A model generated the notes under the pieces. That model made no database searches. It had not been told where the DNA came from and saw only the letters and a program-made list of their open reading frames with translations. A program made the translations under genes and the position numbers. Below, in pieces: positions 49,736 through 58,068 of a DNA stretch of 64,000 nucleotides (position 1 is the stretch's first letter; every line of letters begins with the position of its first letter). The stretch comes from Pseudomonas marginalis (lineage in GTDB: Bacteria > Pseudomonadota > Gammaproteobacteria > Pseudomonadales > Pseudomonadaceae), in the NCBI RefSeq assembly GCF_001645105.1, contig NZ_LKEG01000027.1, forward strand, positions 213 through 64,212, written 5' to 3'.

Positions 49736-49884
49736 TGTTTTTATCCTCGCAGCACAGCTTTTTTATTATTGGAACGTATCCACTGTATGCGGCTGCGGAA
49801 CAGGTTCCAGACGACCTTAGTATTAGAGGGAGTGTAGCGAGGGATTGGGAGGGCGAAGAAAGATTTGCGGGTCACGAAAATAAT

Positions 49885-49971
49885 GTGGGAGGAGGCTTGC
49901 CCCCGATGGCAGTGGGTCAGCTACAGATAAGCTGACTGAAACACTGCCATCGGGTGCAAGCCCCCTCCCAC
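49885..49971. repeat. REPIN (inverted REP doublet)
   Basis: GTGGGAGGAGGCTTGCCCCC at 49885 and the complementary copy ending CCCCCTCCCAC at 49971, with a spacer that contains a further near-palindrome (GGCAGTG ... CACTGCC). It fills part of the 262-bp gap between the DUF485 gene and the betaine-type binding protein. Confidence 0.88.
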
Positions 49972-49997
49972 AGGGGGTGTATCAAGGCATTGGGGAG

Positions 49998-50849
49998 TTA
50001 CTTACCGATCCACTCGGCCACACGCTCAGGGTGCTTGGCTACCCAATCCTTGGCCGCGGCATCCGGCTTGGCGCCCTCTTGGATAGCGAGCATGACTTCG
50101 CCGATTTCGTCCTTGGAGGCCCACTGGAATTTCTTCAGGAAGGCCGCGACTTCCGGCGCTTTCTTCTCCAGGCCCTTGCTGCCGATGCTGTTGACGGTTT
50201 CAGCAGCACCATAAATCCCTTTTGGATCGTCCAGGAAGCGCAGCTTCCATTTGGCGAACATCCAGTGTGGCACCCAACCGGTGACCGCAATGGATTCCTG
50301 TTTGTCTTCGGCACGGGTCAACTCGGCGATCATCGCCGCGCCCGAGCTGGCTTGCAGCTTGTAATCAAGGCCGTATTGCTTGATGGCTTCGTCGGTCTTG
50401 AGCATCACGCCTGAACCGGCGTCGATGCCGACGATCTTGTTCTTGAAGGTGGTATCGGTCTTGAGGTCTTCGATGGACTTGGCCTTGACGTACTCCGGCA
50501 CGATCAGGCCGATCTTCGCGTCCTTGAAGTTAGGGCCGTAGTCGACCACCTTGTCCTTGTTCTTCGCCCAATACTCACCGTGCGTCACGGGTAGCCAGGC
50601 GGAGAGCATGGCATCGAGTTTGCCGGTGGCGACACCCTGCCACATGATCCCGGTGGCGACCGCTTGCAGTTTCACGTCATAACCGAGCTTTTGCTTGATC
50701 ACCTCAGCCGCCACGTGCGTGGTGGCAACGCTGTCAGACCAGCCATCCACATAGCCGATGCTCAGGGTTTTGCTGTCGGCGCTGGCCAGTGTGGAGCTCA
50801 TCGCAACTACCAGAGTGGCAGCTGCGCCCAAGAGTCGTCGCATCTTCAT
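49998..50849 (-). CDS. glycine betaine/choline-type periplasmic substrate-binding protein (OpuAC family), orphan
   Basis: A 283-residue exported binding protein with a signal peptide ending LASA-DS (about 24-25). The mature part matches the OpuAC/ProX class: GYVDGWSDSVATTHVAAEVIKQKLGY, MWQGVATGKLDAMLSAWLPVTHGEYW and AVTGWVPHWMFAKWKLRFLDDPKG, with Trp residues that form the aromatic cage for quaternary amines. No permease or ATPase gene is adjacent, so it may feed a shared transporter encoded elsewhere, as Pseudomonas CbcX/CaiX/BetX-type proteins do. The ATG at 50849 follows GGGGAA. The 332 bp to the next gene show no firm elements. Confidence 0.9.
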   Translation of the reverse strand: MKMRRLLGAAATLVVAMSSTLASADSKTLSIGYVDGWSDSVATTHVAAEVIKQKLGYDVKLQAVATGIMWQGVATGKLDAMLSAWLPVTHGEYWAKNKDKVVDYGPNFKDAKIGLIVPEYVKAKSIEDLKTDTTFKNKIVGIDAGSGVMLKTDEAIKQYGLDYKLQASSGAAMIAELTRAEDKQESIAVTGWVPHWMFAKWKLRFLDDPKGIYGAAETVNSIGSKGLEKKAPEVAAFLKKFQWASKDEIGEVMLAIQEGAKPDAAAKDWVAKHPERVAEWIGK

Positions 50850-51181
50850 CGTACTTCCCCGAAAGTGCTGCGCCCGGCGGATGCCGAGCGACGTCAACCT
50901 GTTGTTATGTGGTGCACCGCGCCCCCTTCACGCGCATCGATCACGGTAGTGCGCCGTCAGCGGAGTACTGACGCTTCGATCATCAACCTGCCGGGACCTT
51001 CGACCTGCTCTGTCAGCGACCTTGTGCAAGCAGGAAACGACATCACATAGCCAGTAGGACGCTTTGTAGGATTTGACGCCAGAATCCCGCCCGAACTTTG
51101 CATGTCAAAATTATGCTGCCCCACTGGGAAGGGCTAAATCCGGGTAAGATGCGCGCCTTTGCTCCTCCAGATAAGCCAACC

Positions 51182-52735
51182 ATGCCCGCGACCGCCCGCT
51201 TCCCTGCCCTCCCCTATTGCTTCGCCTTGATCCTTGGCCTGCTGGCCATGATCGGCTACTGGTATGGCCTCGGCCGGCCGGTGGTACTGCCCGACGTCGC
51301 CAGCGCCACGCACAAGATGCAGTGCGCGTCCTACACGCCATTCGATAAGGACCAGTCGCCGTTTGACCAGCCGTTCACCCTGCGTCCGGAGCGCATGGAC
51401 GCTGACCTGGCCCTGCTGGCGACCCGCTTCGAGTGCATTCGCACCTACTCCATGACCGGCCTGGAAGCCTTGCCGGAAATGGCACGCAAGCATGGCCTTA
51501 AGGTGATGGCCGGTGCCTGGGTCAGCAGCGACCCGGTGGCGACCGCCAAGGAAGTCAACGAATTGATCGCCGCGGCCAACGCCAACCCTGACGTCGTGAC
51601 CTCAGTGATCGTCGGCAACGAAGCGCTGCTGCGCAAGGAAGTCACCGCCAAACAGCTGGTGGCGCTGATCCACACTGTCAAAAGCCAGATCAAGCAGCCG
51701 GTGACGTACGCGGATGTCTGGGAGTTCTGGCTGCAACACCCGGAAATCGCGCCGGCGGTGGACTTCCTCACGATCCACCTGTTGCCGTACTGGGAAGATG
51801 AGCCGTCCGGCATCGACCAGGCCCTCAAGCACGTGGGTGACGTGCGCCAGACCTTTGGCAACAAGTTTGCGCCCAAGGACATCCTGATCGGTGAAACCGG
51901 CTGGCCCAGCGAAGGCCGCCAGCGCGAAACCGCCGTGCCAAGCCGGGTCAACGAAGCCAAGTTCATGCGCGGCTTCGTGGCCATGGCCGAGGCCAATGGC
52001 TGGCGTTACAACCTGATCGAAGCCTTTGACCAGCCGTGGAAGCGCGCCAGCGAAGGCGCCGTGGGCGGTTACTGGGGCCTGTTCGATGCCGACCGCCAGG
52101 ACAAGGGCATTCTCGCCGGGCCAGTGACCAATGTGCCTTACTGGCCACTGTGGCTGGGGGTGGGCGGGATCATCCTGCTGGGCGCCTTGGTGCTGGGTGG
52201 TCGTGTACGCAGTGTGCGTGCCGCTATCGCCCTGCCGCTGCTGGGCGCCGTTTCCGCATGCGCCATCGGCACCTGGGCTGAACTGACCCGCGTTACCGCG
52301 CGTTTCAATGATGAATGGGTGTGGGCAGGCTTGCTGGTGGTGTTGAACCTGCTGGTGCTGGCTCACGCGGCACTGGCCCTGAGCGCCCGGGAAGGTTGGC
52401 GCGCACGGGCCTTCAACTGGCTGGAACAGCGCGCGGGCTGGCTGGTGGCGATTGCCGGGTTCGCTGGCGCGGTGATGATGCTGGCGTTGGTGTTTGACCC
52501 GCGCTATCGCAGCTTCCCGACGGCGGCGCTGGTAGTGCCGGCCTTGGTGTACCTGGTGCGGCCGGTGACCGGACCGCGTCGGGAGATTGCGCTGCTGACC
52601 TTTATCATCGGTGCGGGCATTGCGCCGCAGTTGTACCGTGAAGGGTTGTTGAACCAGCAGGCGTGGGGTTGGGCGGTCGTGAGCCTGCTCATGACGGCAG
52701 CCTTGTGGCGCTGCTTGCGGGTACGCAAGATTTAA
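51182..52735 (+). CDS. membrane-bound GH17-like beta-glucan synthase/glucosyltransferase
   Basis: A 517-residue protein. One N-terminal helix (about 10-30) is followed by a periplasmic GH17-type barrel (about 45-330) with Glu147 in IVGNEALL as acid/base and Glu238 in IGETGWPSEG as nucleophile, then about six C-terminal helices (340-515). Pseudomonads annotate this architecture as beta-(1,6)-glucan synthase; NdvC-type proteins and transglycosylases that branch or cyclise beta-glucans share it. The ribosome binding site is weak; start chosen for the membrane-anchor pattern. Confidence 0.86.
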   Translation: MPATARFPALPYCFALILGLLAMIGYWYGLGRPVVLPDVASATHKMQCASYTPFDKDQSPFDQPFTLRPERMDADLALLATRFECIRTYSMTGLEALPEMARKHGLKVMAGAWVSSDPVATAKEVNELIAAANANPDVVTSVIVGNEALLRKEVTAKQLVALIHTVKSQIKQPVTYADVWEFWLQHPEIAPAVDFLTIHLLPYWEDEPSGIDQALKHVGDVRQTFGNKFAPKDILIGETGWPSEGRQRETAVPSRVNEAKFMRGFVAMAEANGWRYNLIEAFDQPWKRASEGAVGGYWGLFDADRQDKGILAGPVTNVPYWPLWLGVGGIILLGALVLGGRVRSVRAAIALPLLGAVSACAIGTWAELTRVTARFNDEWVWAGLLVVLNLLVLAHAALALSAREGWRARAFNWLEQRAGWLVAIAGFAGAVMMLALVFDPRYRSFPTAALVVPALVYLVRPVTGPRREIALLTFIIGAGIAPQLYREGLLNQQAWGWAVVSLLMTAALWRCLRVRKI

Positions 52736-52742
52736 CATCGCT

Positions 52743-52807
52743 ATCGGGGGCAAGCCCCCTCCCACAGGGGAATGCATTCCAAATGTGGGAGGGGGCTTGC
52801 CCCCGAT
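52743..52807. repeat. REPIN in the opposite (head-out) orientation
   Basis: Arms ATCGGGGGCAAGCCCCC... (52743-52765) and GTGGGAGGGGGCTTGCCCCC... (52785-52807) are exact reverse complements. Here the ATCGGGGGC end is outermost, opposite to the REPINs at 34297 and 61356. The centre GGAATGCATTCC (52769-52780) is also a perfect palindrome. Confidence 0.88.
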
Positions 52808-52816
52808 GAGGCCCTA

Positions 52817-53185
52817 TCAGGCGACGCGGGGCTTCCTGACCAACCGCAACCCCGCAATCACCACCGCAAACACCGCAAACGTGGTGTTGTACAACGCCAG
52901 CGCCGGCAAACCGAAGACCATCCCCAGCACCGCCAAACCCCACCCTGCACGACCCGGCACGAAAAACGCCAGCACCGACGTGATCAGCGCCGCCCAGCCC
53001 AGCACCTTGAAGTGGATCATCAACCCCAGGTTCGAACGCAACTGGCATTCCCAACGGCTGGCTTCGTCCGCACAGATACCGACCCACTGGCCATCTTCCA
53101 TAAAGCCATAGCGCGCACCGTAACTGGCGGCCAGCCATAGCGGCAGTGCAACAAGCAGCAAAATCAGCGGCAAACGACGGGACAT
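52817..53185 (-). CDS. small membrane protein of unknown function
   Basis: A 122-residue protein I do not recognise. A signal-anchor or TM1 at 5-24 is followed by a periplasmic stretch with a CADEASRWEC cysteine pair (about residues 38 and 47), then two or three helices (about 55-110). It ends with a positively charged tail (RLVRKPRVA). Found alone between the glucan enzyme and the hydrolase/MlaA pair; the cysteines suggest a periplasmic disulfide. Confidence 0.7.
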   Translation of the reverse strand: MSRRLPLILLLVALPLWLAASYGARYGFMEDGQWVGICADEASRWECQLRSNLGLMIHFKVLGWAALITSVLAFFVPGRAGWGLAVLGMVFGLPALALYNTTFAVFAVVIAGLRLVRKPRVA

Positions 53186-53421
53186 GAGGCACTCCGATAG
53201 GCAAAAACGGCGCTCAGCTTAATGCCCCGCCGGCCATTAGCAAGGCGCATATACACAATTAGTGTTCACCTACACGTGTCAAAGTGTATCGTCTGGCTAC
53301 TATTACCCCGATTCCGACGTTTTTTTCCGACATTTCGTGCCGAGTGATGGCACTTCGGCGATAGGACGGCGGTCATAGCCTGCGAACTTCATTAAGCACG
53401 TTTCCTCCTAGGGATTAAGTC

Positions 53422-54720
53422 ATGCTCCGTTCCTTGCGCTGTGCTGCCTTACTGGGCAGCCTTTTTCTGAGTGCGTCAGCACTGGCCGTCGATATCGACC
53501 AAGCCAGCTATGGCTACCCTTTGACCAACCCATTTGAAGCGACTATCGCCACCACACCGCCCGACCTTCGGCCCAAATTGCCGAACGATGACGAGATCAA
53601 CCAATCCGACTACACCTTGAACATGCGCCCCGAGCGCGAGTTCAGCCTGCCGGACAACTTCTGGGCGGTGAAGAAACTCACCTACCGCATCGCCAAGCAG
53701 GATCGCGCCGCGCCGCTGATCTTTCTGATCGCGGGCACCGGCGCGCGGTTTGACAGCAGCATCAACGAATACCTGAAAAAGCTCTATTACCAGGCCGGCT
53801 ACCACGTGGTGCAACTGTCGTCGCCCACCAGCTTCGACTTCATCAGCGCCGCCTCGCGCTTCGCGACTCCGGGGATCACCCAGGAAGACGCCGAAGACAT
53901 GTACCGCGTGATGCAGGCCGTGCGGGCGCAGAACGCCTCGCTGCCGGTGACCGACTTCTACCTCACCGGCTACAGCCTCGGCGCCCTGGATGCGGCGTTT
54001 GTCAGCAAGCTCGACGAGACCCGTCGCAGCTTCAACTTCAAGAAAGTGCTGCTGCTGAACCCGCCGGTCAACCTCTACACCTCGATCACCAACCTCGACA
54101 AGCTTGTTCAAACTGAAGTGAAGGGCATCAACAACACCACCACCTTCTACGAGCTGGTGCTGAACAAGCTGACCCGTTACTTCCAGCAAAAGGGCTACAT
54201 TGACCTCAATGACGCCCTGCTCTACGACTTCCAGCAATCCAAGCAGCACCTGACCAACGAACAGATGGCCATGCTGATCGGCACCTCGTTCCGCTTCTCG
54301 GCGGCCGACATCGCCTTTACCTCGGACTTGATCAACCGCCGTGGCTTGATCATCCCGCCGAAGTACCCGATCACCGAAGGCACCAGCCTCACGCCGTTCC
54401 TCAAACGTGCACTGCAATGTGATTTCGATTGCTACCTCACCGAACAGGTGATCCCGATGTGGCGAGCCCGTTCCGATGGCGGCAGCCTCTTGCAACTGGT
54501 CGACCAGGTCAGCCTGTACGCCCTTAAGGACTACCTGCACACCAACCCGAAGATCGCCGTCATGCACAACGCCGACGACGTAATCCTCGGCCCTGGCGAC
54601 CTCGGTTTCCTGCGTAAAACCTTCGGCGATCGCTTGACCGTCTACCCGCTGGGCGGCCACTGCGGCAACCTTAATTACCGCGTCAACGCCGACGCCATGC
54701 TGGAGTTCTTCCGTGGCTAA
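53422..54720 (+). CDS. exported alpha/beta-fold serine hydrolase coupled to an MlaA-family protein
   Basis: A 432-residue secreted hydrolase with a signal peptide ending ALA-VD (22-23). The nucleophile elbow is GYSLG with Ser185; Asp385/386 (HNADD) and His413 (GGHCGN) complete a triad. IFLIAGTGARFDSSINEYLKK is the oxyanion-region loop. Its last codons overlap the next gene, which encodes an MlaA-family protein, so both act in the cell envelope; a lipid esterase role is inferred from the pairing alone. The 236 bp upstream hold palindromic ACACGTGT (53272-53279) but no promoter I trust. Confidence 0.83.
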   Translation: MLRSLRCAALLGSLFLSASALAVDIDQASYGYPLTNPFEATIATTPPDLRPKLPNDDEINQSDYTLNMRPEREFSLPDNFWAVKKLTYRIAKQDRAAPLIFLIAGTGARFDSSINEYLKKLYYQAGYHVVQLSSPTSFDFISAASRFATPGITQEDAEDMYRVMQAVRAQNASLPVTDFYLTGYSLGALDAAFVSKLDETRRSFNFKKVLLLNPPVNLYTSITNLDKLVQTEVKGINNTTTFYELVLNKLTRYFQQKGYIDLNDALLYDFQQSKQHLTNEQMAMLIGTSFRFSAADIAFTSDLINRRGLIIPPKYPITEGTSLTPFLKRALQCDFDCYLTEQVIPMWRARSDGGSLLQLVDQVSLYALKDYLHTNPKIAVMHNADDVILGPGDLGFLRKTFGDRLTVYPLGGHCGNLNYRVNADAMLEFFRG

Positions 54721-55501
54721 ATATCTTCTGCTGCTTGCCGCCTTGATGTGCGCAGGCGTGGCCAATGCCGACAACAGCAAGGCCCATGAGCCGGTCAACG
54801 TGGGTGCCGACGGGTTCAAGGAACCGCTGACCAAGCTCAAGTTCAACCCGGGCCTGGACCAGCGCGAGTTCGAGCGTTCGTCGCTGACCGCACTCAACGT
54901 GTACGACCCACTGGAATCGTGGAACCGTCGCGTGTACCACTTCAACTACCGCTTCGACCAGTGGGTGTTCCTGCCGGTGGTCAACGGTTACACCTATGTG
55001 ACGCCCAGCTTCCTGCGCACCGGCGTGAGCAACTTCTTCAACAATCTGGGCGATGTGCCCAACCTGTTGAACAGCCTGCTTCAGCTCAAGGGCCACCGCT
55101 CCCTGGAAACCACCGGGCGCCTGCTGGTCAACACCACTATCGGCATCGCCGGCCTGTGGGACCCAGCCACCGCCATGGGCCTGCCGCGCCAGAGCGAAGA
55201 CTTCGGCCAGACCCTGGGCTTCTACGGCGTGCCCGGCGGCGCCTACCTGGTGCTGCCGATCTTCGGCCCATCGAACCTGCGCGACACCGGCGGTTTGCTG
55301 GTCGATTACACCGCCGAAACCCAGATCAACTTCCTCAACGTGGCCGAAGTCAGCTCCAACCACCCGGAAGTCTGGGCCCTGCGCGCGGTCGACAAGCGCT
55401 ACCAGACCAGCTTCCGGTATGGTCAGATGAACTCGCCGTTCGAGTATGAGAAGGTGCGGTACATCTATACTGAGTCTCGAAAGTTACAAATAGCTGAGTA
55501 A
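54713..55501 (+). CDS. MlaA/VacJ-family outer-membrane phospholipid-trafficking protein lacking a lipobox
   Basis: A 262-residue MlaA homologue, which in other bacteria removes mislocalised phospholipids from the outer leaflet. DPLESWNRRVYHFNYRFDQWVFLPV and the VPNLLNSLLQLK, LGFYGVPGGAYLVLPIFGPSNLRD stretches match the family. The signal sequence ends ALMCAG-VANA-D: Cys13 is preceded by ALM, not a lipobox, so cleavage by signal peptidase I at Ala19 is likely and the protein would not be lipidated. Starts with GTG, overlapping the hydrolase stop. No mlaBCDEF genes are nearby. Confidence 0.86.
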   Translation: MAKYLLLLAALMCAGVANADNSKAHEPVNVGADGFKEPLTKLKFNPGLDQREFERSSLTALNVYDPLESWNRRVYHFNYRFDQWVFLPVVNGYTYVTPSFLRTGVSNFFNNLGDVPNLLNSLLQLKGHRSLETTGRLLVNTTIGIAGLWDPATAMGLPRQSEDFGQTLGFYGVPGGAYLVLPIFGPSNLRDTGGLLVDYTAETQINFLNVAEVSSNHPEVWALRAVDKRYQTSFRYGQMNSPFEYEKVRYIYTESRKLQIAE

Positions 55502-55518
55502 AAAAGCTCAATAAGAAC

Positions 55519-55552
55519 AAGGCCATTCGAGCAAGTCGAATGGCCTTTTTTT
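55519..55552 (+). terminator. intrinsic terminator of the hydrolase-mlaA operon
   Basis: AAGGCCATTCGA and TCGAATGGCCTT form a 12-bp stem around GCAAG, followed by TTTTT; it starts 18 bases after the stop. Confidence 0.92.
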
Positions 55553-55763
55553 ATGGCCAGCAGAACACCATACAATTAGTAAAACCCCCTACGACTGCAA
55601 ACATACATACCCTACGAGCTAAAAGGTATTTCTCATAAGCGTTACAAACTATCTATTTTAGGAACCCCCCTCCCTCATTCGCCAATCACTTTATGAGGAC
55701 AGCAAATGGACTCCAACTTAACTTTCAATATCGTTACATTAAAAATCACACAAGGATTGTTAT

Positions 55764-56195
55764 ATGTCGCCCTCTATGACCCTCGACCCCCAACGGTTTT
55801 TCTATGCGGCACCTGCATTGCCTTCACAGCCTTCAAACCACATGAGGCCTGAGAAAGCAGAAAAAACCCCTTATCTTGCTTCACTAGGCCGCAATCTCTA
55901 CGATGCCATCGAGTACGTTGACCCGGTGACTAAGGATTTTTCGATATCTACCCCCAGCGCGTTGTTGAAGCAGCGCGTAGGTGACTGGGACGATGTGAGT
56001 CGCAGCAAAAAAGAGAGGCAGGCTTCCCTTCTGAAAGCCAATGAAATAATCAAGAGTTTTGATCAAAACGGTAATCACCAGATCGACGGGGCCCAACTGT
56101 ATATGAACCGTAGGGCCGTTCACAGCGTGTCTGAATTGACTAAACCGGGCTCTGAACTTGAAAAGCTTTATGAATACCTCATCCCCAAAGATTAA
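55764..56195 (+). CDS. AT-rich orphan protein with one EF-hand-like loop
   Basis: A 143-residue protein I do not recognise. There is no signal peptide or membrane segment. The middle is rich in Lys, Ser and Glu, and DQNGNHQIDGAQ (about 100-111) looks like an EF-hand loop with Asp, Asn, Asn, Ile and Asp in place but Gln at position 12. AAGGA lies seven bases before the ATG. Codon use and the flanks (55553-55763) are much more AT-rich than the neighbours, which points to recent acquisition. A calcium-responsive or effector role is possible but unproven. Confidence 0.72.
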   Translation: MSPSMTLDPQRFFYAAPALPSQPSNHMRPEKAEKTPYLASLGRNLYDAIEYVDPVTKDFSISTPSALLKQRVGDWDDVSRSKKERQASLLKANEIIKSFDQNGNHQIDGAQLYMNRRAVHSVSELTKPGSELEKLYEYLIPKD

Positions 56196-56226
56196 ACGCC
56201 ATCAGCGTGGGTAAGTAAAAGTTTGC

Positions 56227-56258
56227 GCGGGCAGCACCTGACAGTATCACCTGCCCGC
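56227..56258. terminator. hairpin after the EF-hand-like gene
   Basis: GCGGGCAG (56227-56234) pairs with CTGCCCGC (about 56251-56258), 31 bases after the stop. It is followed by AAAAACC rather than T, so its role is uncertain. Confidence 0.45.
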
Positions 56259-56316
56259 AAAAACCAAGATGCTTATGAACATCACACAACGTGCAGACTG
56301 CACAGTAAACGCGCAC

Positions 56317-56346
56317 AAAAAGGCCGTTCGGTTGAGCGGCCTTTTT
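56317..56346. terminator. bidirectional intrinsic terminator
   Basis: AAAAAGGCCG and CGGCCTTTTT are perfect arms around TTCGGTTGAG. It can serve the EF-hand-like gene (plus) and the DUF808 gene (minus), whose stop is 16 bases to the right. Confidence 0.88.
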
Positions 56347-56361
56347 AATTCCACACCCGCA

Positions 56362-57276
56362 TCAAGCCTTGAATGTTTTCCACACCTTGCCGATCACGCT
56401 GACCACCGCCAGCACCACCGCGCCCGCAATAATCCCCGCCACCCCATTCAGCAGCACCGGCACCAGCCACGCCGCCCCGCCCGCGCCCTGGCTGAGCGTC
56501 TCGATCCAGTGATGCACCACCGGCACGCCATGGGTGAGAATGCCGCCGCCCACCAGGAACATCGCCGCTGTACCGATCACGGAGAGGCTCTTCATCATGT
56601 AAGGCGCCGCCCGCAGGATCGCGCCGCCGATACTGCGTGCCACTTGGCCAGGCTTCTGGGTGAGCCACAGGCCCAGGTCATCCAGCTTGACGATGCCAGC
56701 CACCAGCCCGTAGACACCGATGGTCATGACAATGGCAATGCCGGATAACACGACCACCTGCTGCATCAACGGCGCGTCAGCCACAGTGCCGAGGGTGATG
56801 GCGATGATTTCGGCCGAGAGGATGAAGTCGGTGCGGATGGCGCCTTTGATCTTGTCCTTTTCAAAGGCCACCAGATCGGTGGCCGGGTCGGCCACGGCCT
56901 CGACCAGCTGCGCACGTTCAGCCTGGTCTTCGGTCTTGCTGTGCAGGAATTTATGCGCGAGCTTCTCGAAACCTTCAAAACACAGGTAGGCACCCCCGAG
57001 CATCAGCAGCGGCGTCACCGCCCACGGCGCGAATGCACTGATCAGCAAAGCGGCCGGCACCAGGATCAACTTGTTGACGAACGACCCTTTCGCCACCGCC
57101 CACACCACGGGAATTTCCCGCTCTGCGCGCACCCCGGAGACCTGCTGGGCATTGAGCGCCAAGTCATCGCCGAGCACGCCGGCGGTCTTCTTCGCCGCCA
57201 CTTTTGTCATCAGGGCAACGTCATCGAGTACCGCGGCGATATCGTCGATCAACACCAACAAACTGCTTCCTGCCAT
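56362..57276 (-). CDS. DUF808 family inner-membrane protein (YedI-like)
   Basis: A 304-residue protein with the DUF808 opening [43 protein letters not shown] (split over residues 1-43), a charged central segment ([45 protein letters not shown] in parts) and about five C-terminal helices. Function unknown; it may be a transporter or stress membrane protein. I use the ATG at 57276. Divergent from the TetR regulator with a 134-bp shared region. Confidence 0.87.
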   Translation of the reverse strand: MAGSSLLVLIDDIAAVLDDVALMTKVAAKKTAGVLGDDLALNAQQVSGVRAEREIPVVWAVAKGSFVNKLILVPAALLISAFAPWAVTPLLMLGGAYLCFEGFEKLAHKFLHSKTEDQAERAQLVEAVADPATDLVAFEKDKIKGAIRTDFILSAEIIAITLGTVADAPLMQQVVVLSGIAIVMTIGVYGLVAGIVKLDDLGLWLTQKPGQVARSIGGAILRAAPYMMKSLSVIGTAAMFLVGGGILTHGVPVVHHWIETLSQGAGGAAWLVPVLLNGVAGIIAGAVVLAVVSVIGKVWKTFKA

Positions 57277-57410
57277 GAATCGGGCTTCCATTAGAGAGGG
57301 AGGGGCCGAGCATAGCGCGGAGCAACGCTTTACGGGCACATTGTTGAGGCTCGCGGATGGCCGGTGCTACCATGCGCAACCGCCTGTCCTGGCAAGGAAA
57401 CCTCTGGTTT

Positions 57411-58016
57411 ATGAGCACCATTCGCGAGCGCAACAAAGAAAAAATCCTGCGGGCGGCCAGCGAGGAGTTTGCCGACAAAGGCTTCGCCGCGACTAAAACC
57501 AGCGACATCGCCGCCAAGGCCGGGCTGCCAAAGCCCAACGTCTATTACTACTTCAAGTCCAAGGACAACCTCTACCGCGAGGTGCTCGAGAGCATTATCG
57601 AGCCGATCCTGGCCGCTTCCACGCCGTTCAATCCGGACGGTGAGCCTTCGGTGGTGCTGAGCAACTACATCCGCTCAAAAATCCGCATCTCCCGCGACCT
57701 GCCGTTTGCCTCCAAGGTATTCGCCAGCGAAATCATGCACGGCGCCCCGCACCTCAGCGCCGACCAGGTCGAACAGTTGAACGCCCAAGCCAAGCACAAC
57801 ATCGCGTGCATCCAGCATTGGGTCGATCGCGGCCTGATCGCGGCGATTGACCCCAATCACTTGATGTTCAGCATCTGGGCGGCCACGCAGACGTATGCGG
57901 ACTTCGACTGGCAGATCTCGGCGGTGACCGGCAAGGCCAAGTTGGATGAAGCGGATTACGAAGCGGCGGCGCAGACGATTATCCGGTTGGTGCTCAAGGG
58001 GTGTGAGCCGGACTGA
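57411..58016 (+). CDS. TetR/AcrR-family regulator (RutR/YcdC-like C-terminus)
   Basis: A 201-residue repressor. The helix-turn-helix at about 10-57 has ILRAASEEFADKGFAATKTSDIAAKAGLPKPNVYYYFKSKDNLY (in segments), and the C-terminal half (FASEIMHGAPHL, DPNHLMFSIWAATQTYADFDWQI) fits the RutR-like domain of pyrimidine/purine-linked regulators. The ATG at 57411 is used; the ribosome binding site is distant, and a start at 57372 is possible. It precedes the glyoxylate cluster, which in pseudomonads sits near purine catabolism genes, so a purine link is plausible. Confidence 0.87.
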   Translation: MSTIRERNKEKILRAASEEFADKGFAATKTSDIAAKAGLPKPNVYYYFKSKDNLYREVLESIIEPILAASTPFNPDGEPSVVLSNYIRSKIRISRDLPFASKVFASEIMHGAPHLSADQVEQLNAQAKHNIACIQHWVDRGLIAAIDPNHLMFSIWAATQTYADFDWQISAVTGKAKLDEADYEAAAQTIIRLVLKGCEPD

Positions 58017-58035
58017 TAGACCGTGGCGCCTGTGC

Positions 58036-58051
58036 CAATCGGGGGCAAGTC
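58036..58051. repeat. truncated REP remnant
   Basis: CAATCGGGGGCAAG matches one arm of the main REP family with no partner, in the gap between the TetR gene and the GlcG-like gene. Confidence 0.45.
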
Positions 58052-58068
58052 GAATCGTCAACGACGAA

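Noticed and set aside
53385..53412. Sigma-E/AlgU-like sequence GAACTT-16-TCCTA before the periplasmic hydrolase
   Set aside because: The start would fall about 12 bases before the ATG and the -10 would overlap the AGGGA ribosome binding site, so a working promoter is unlikely.
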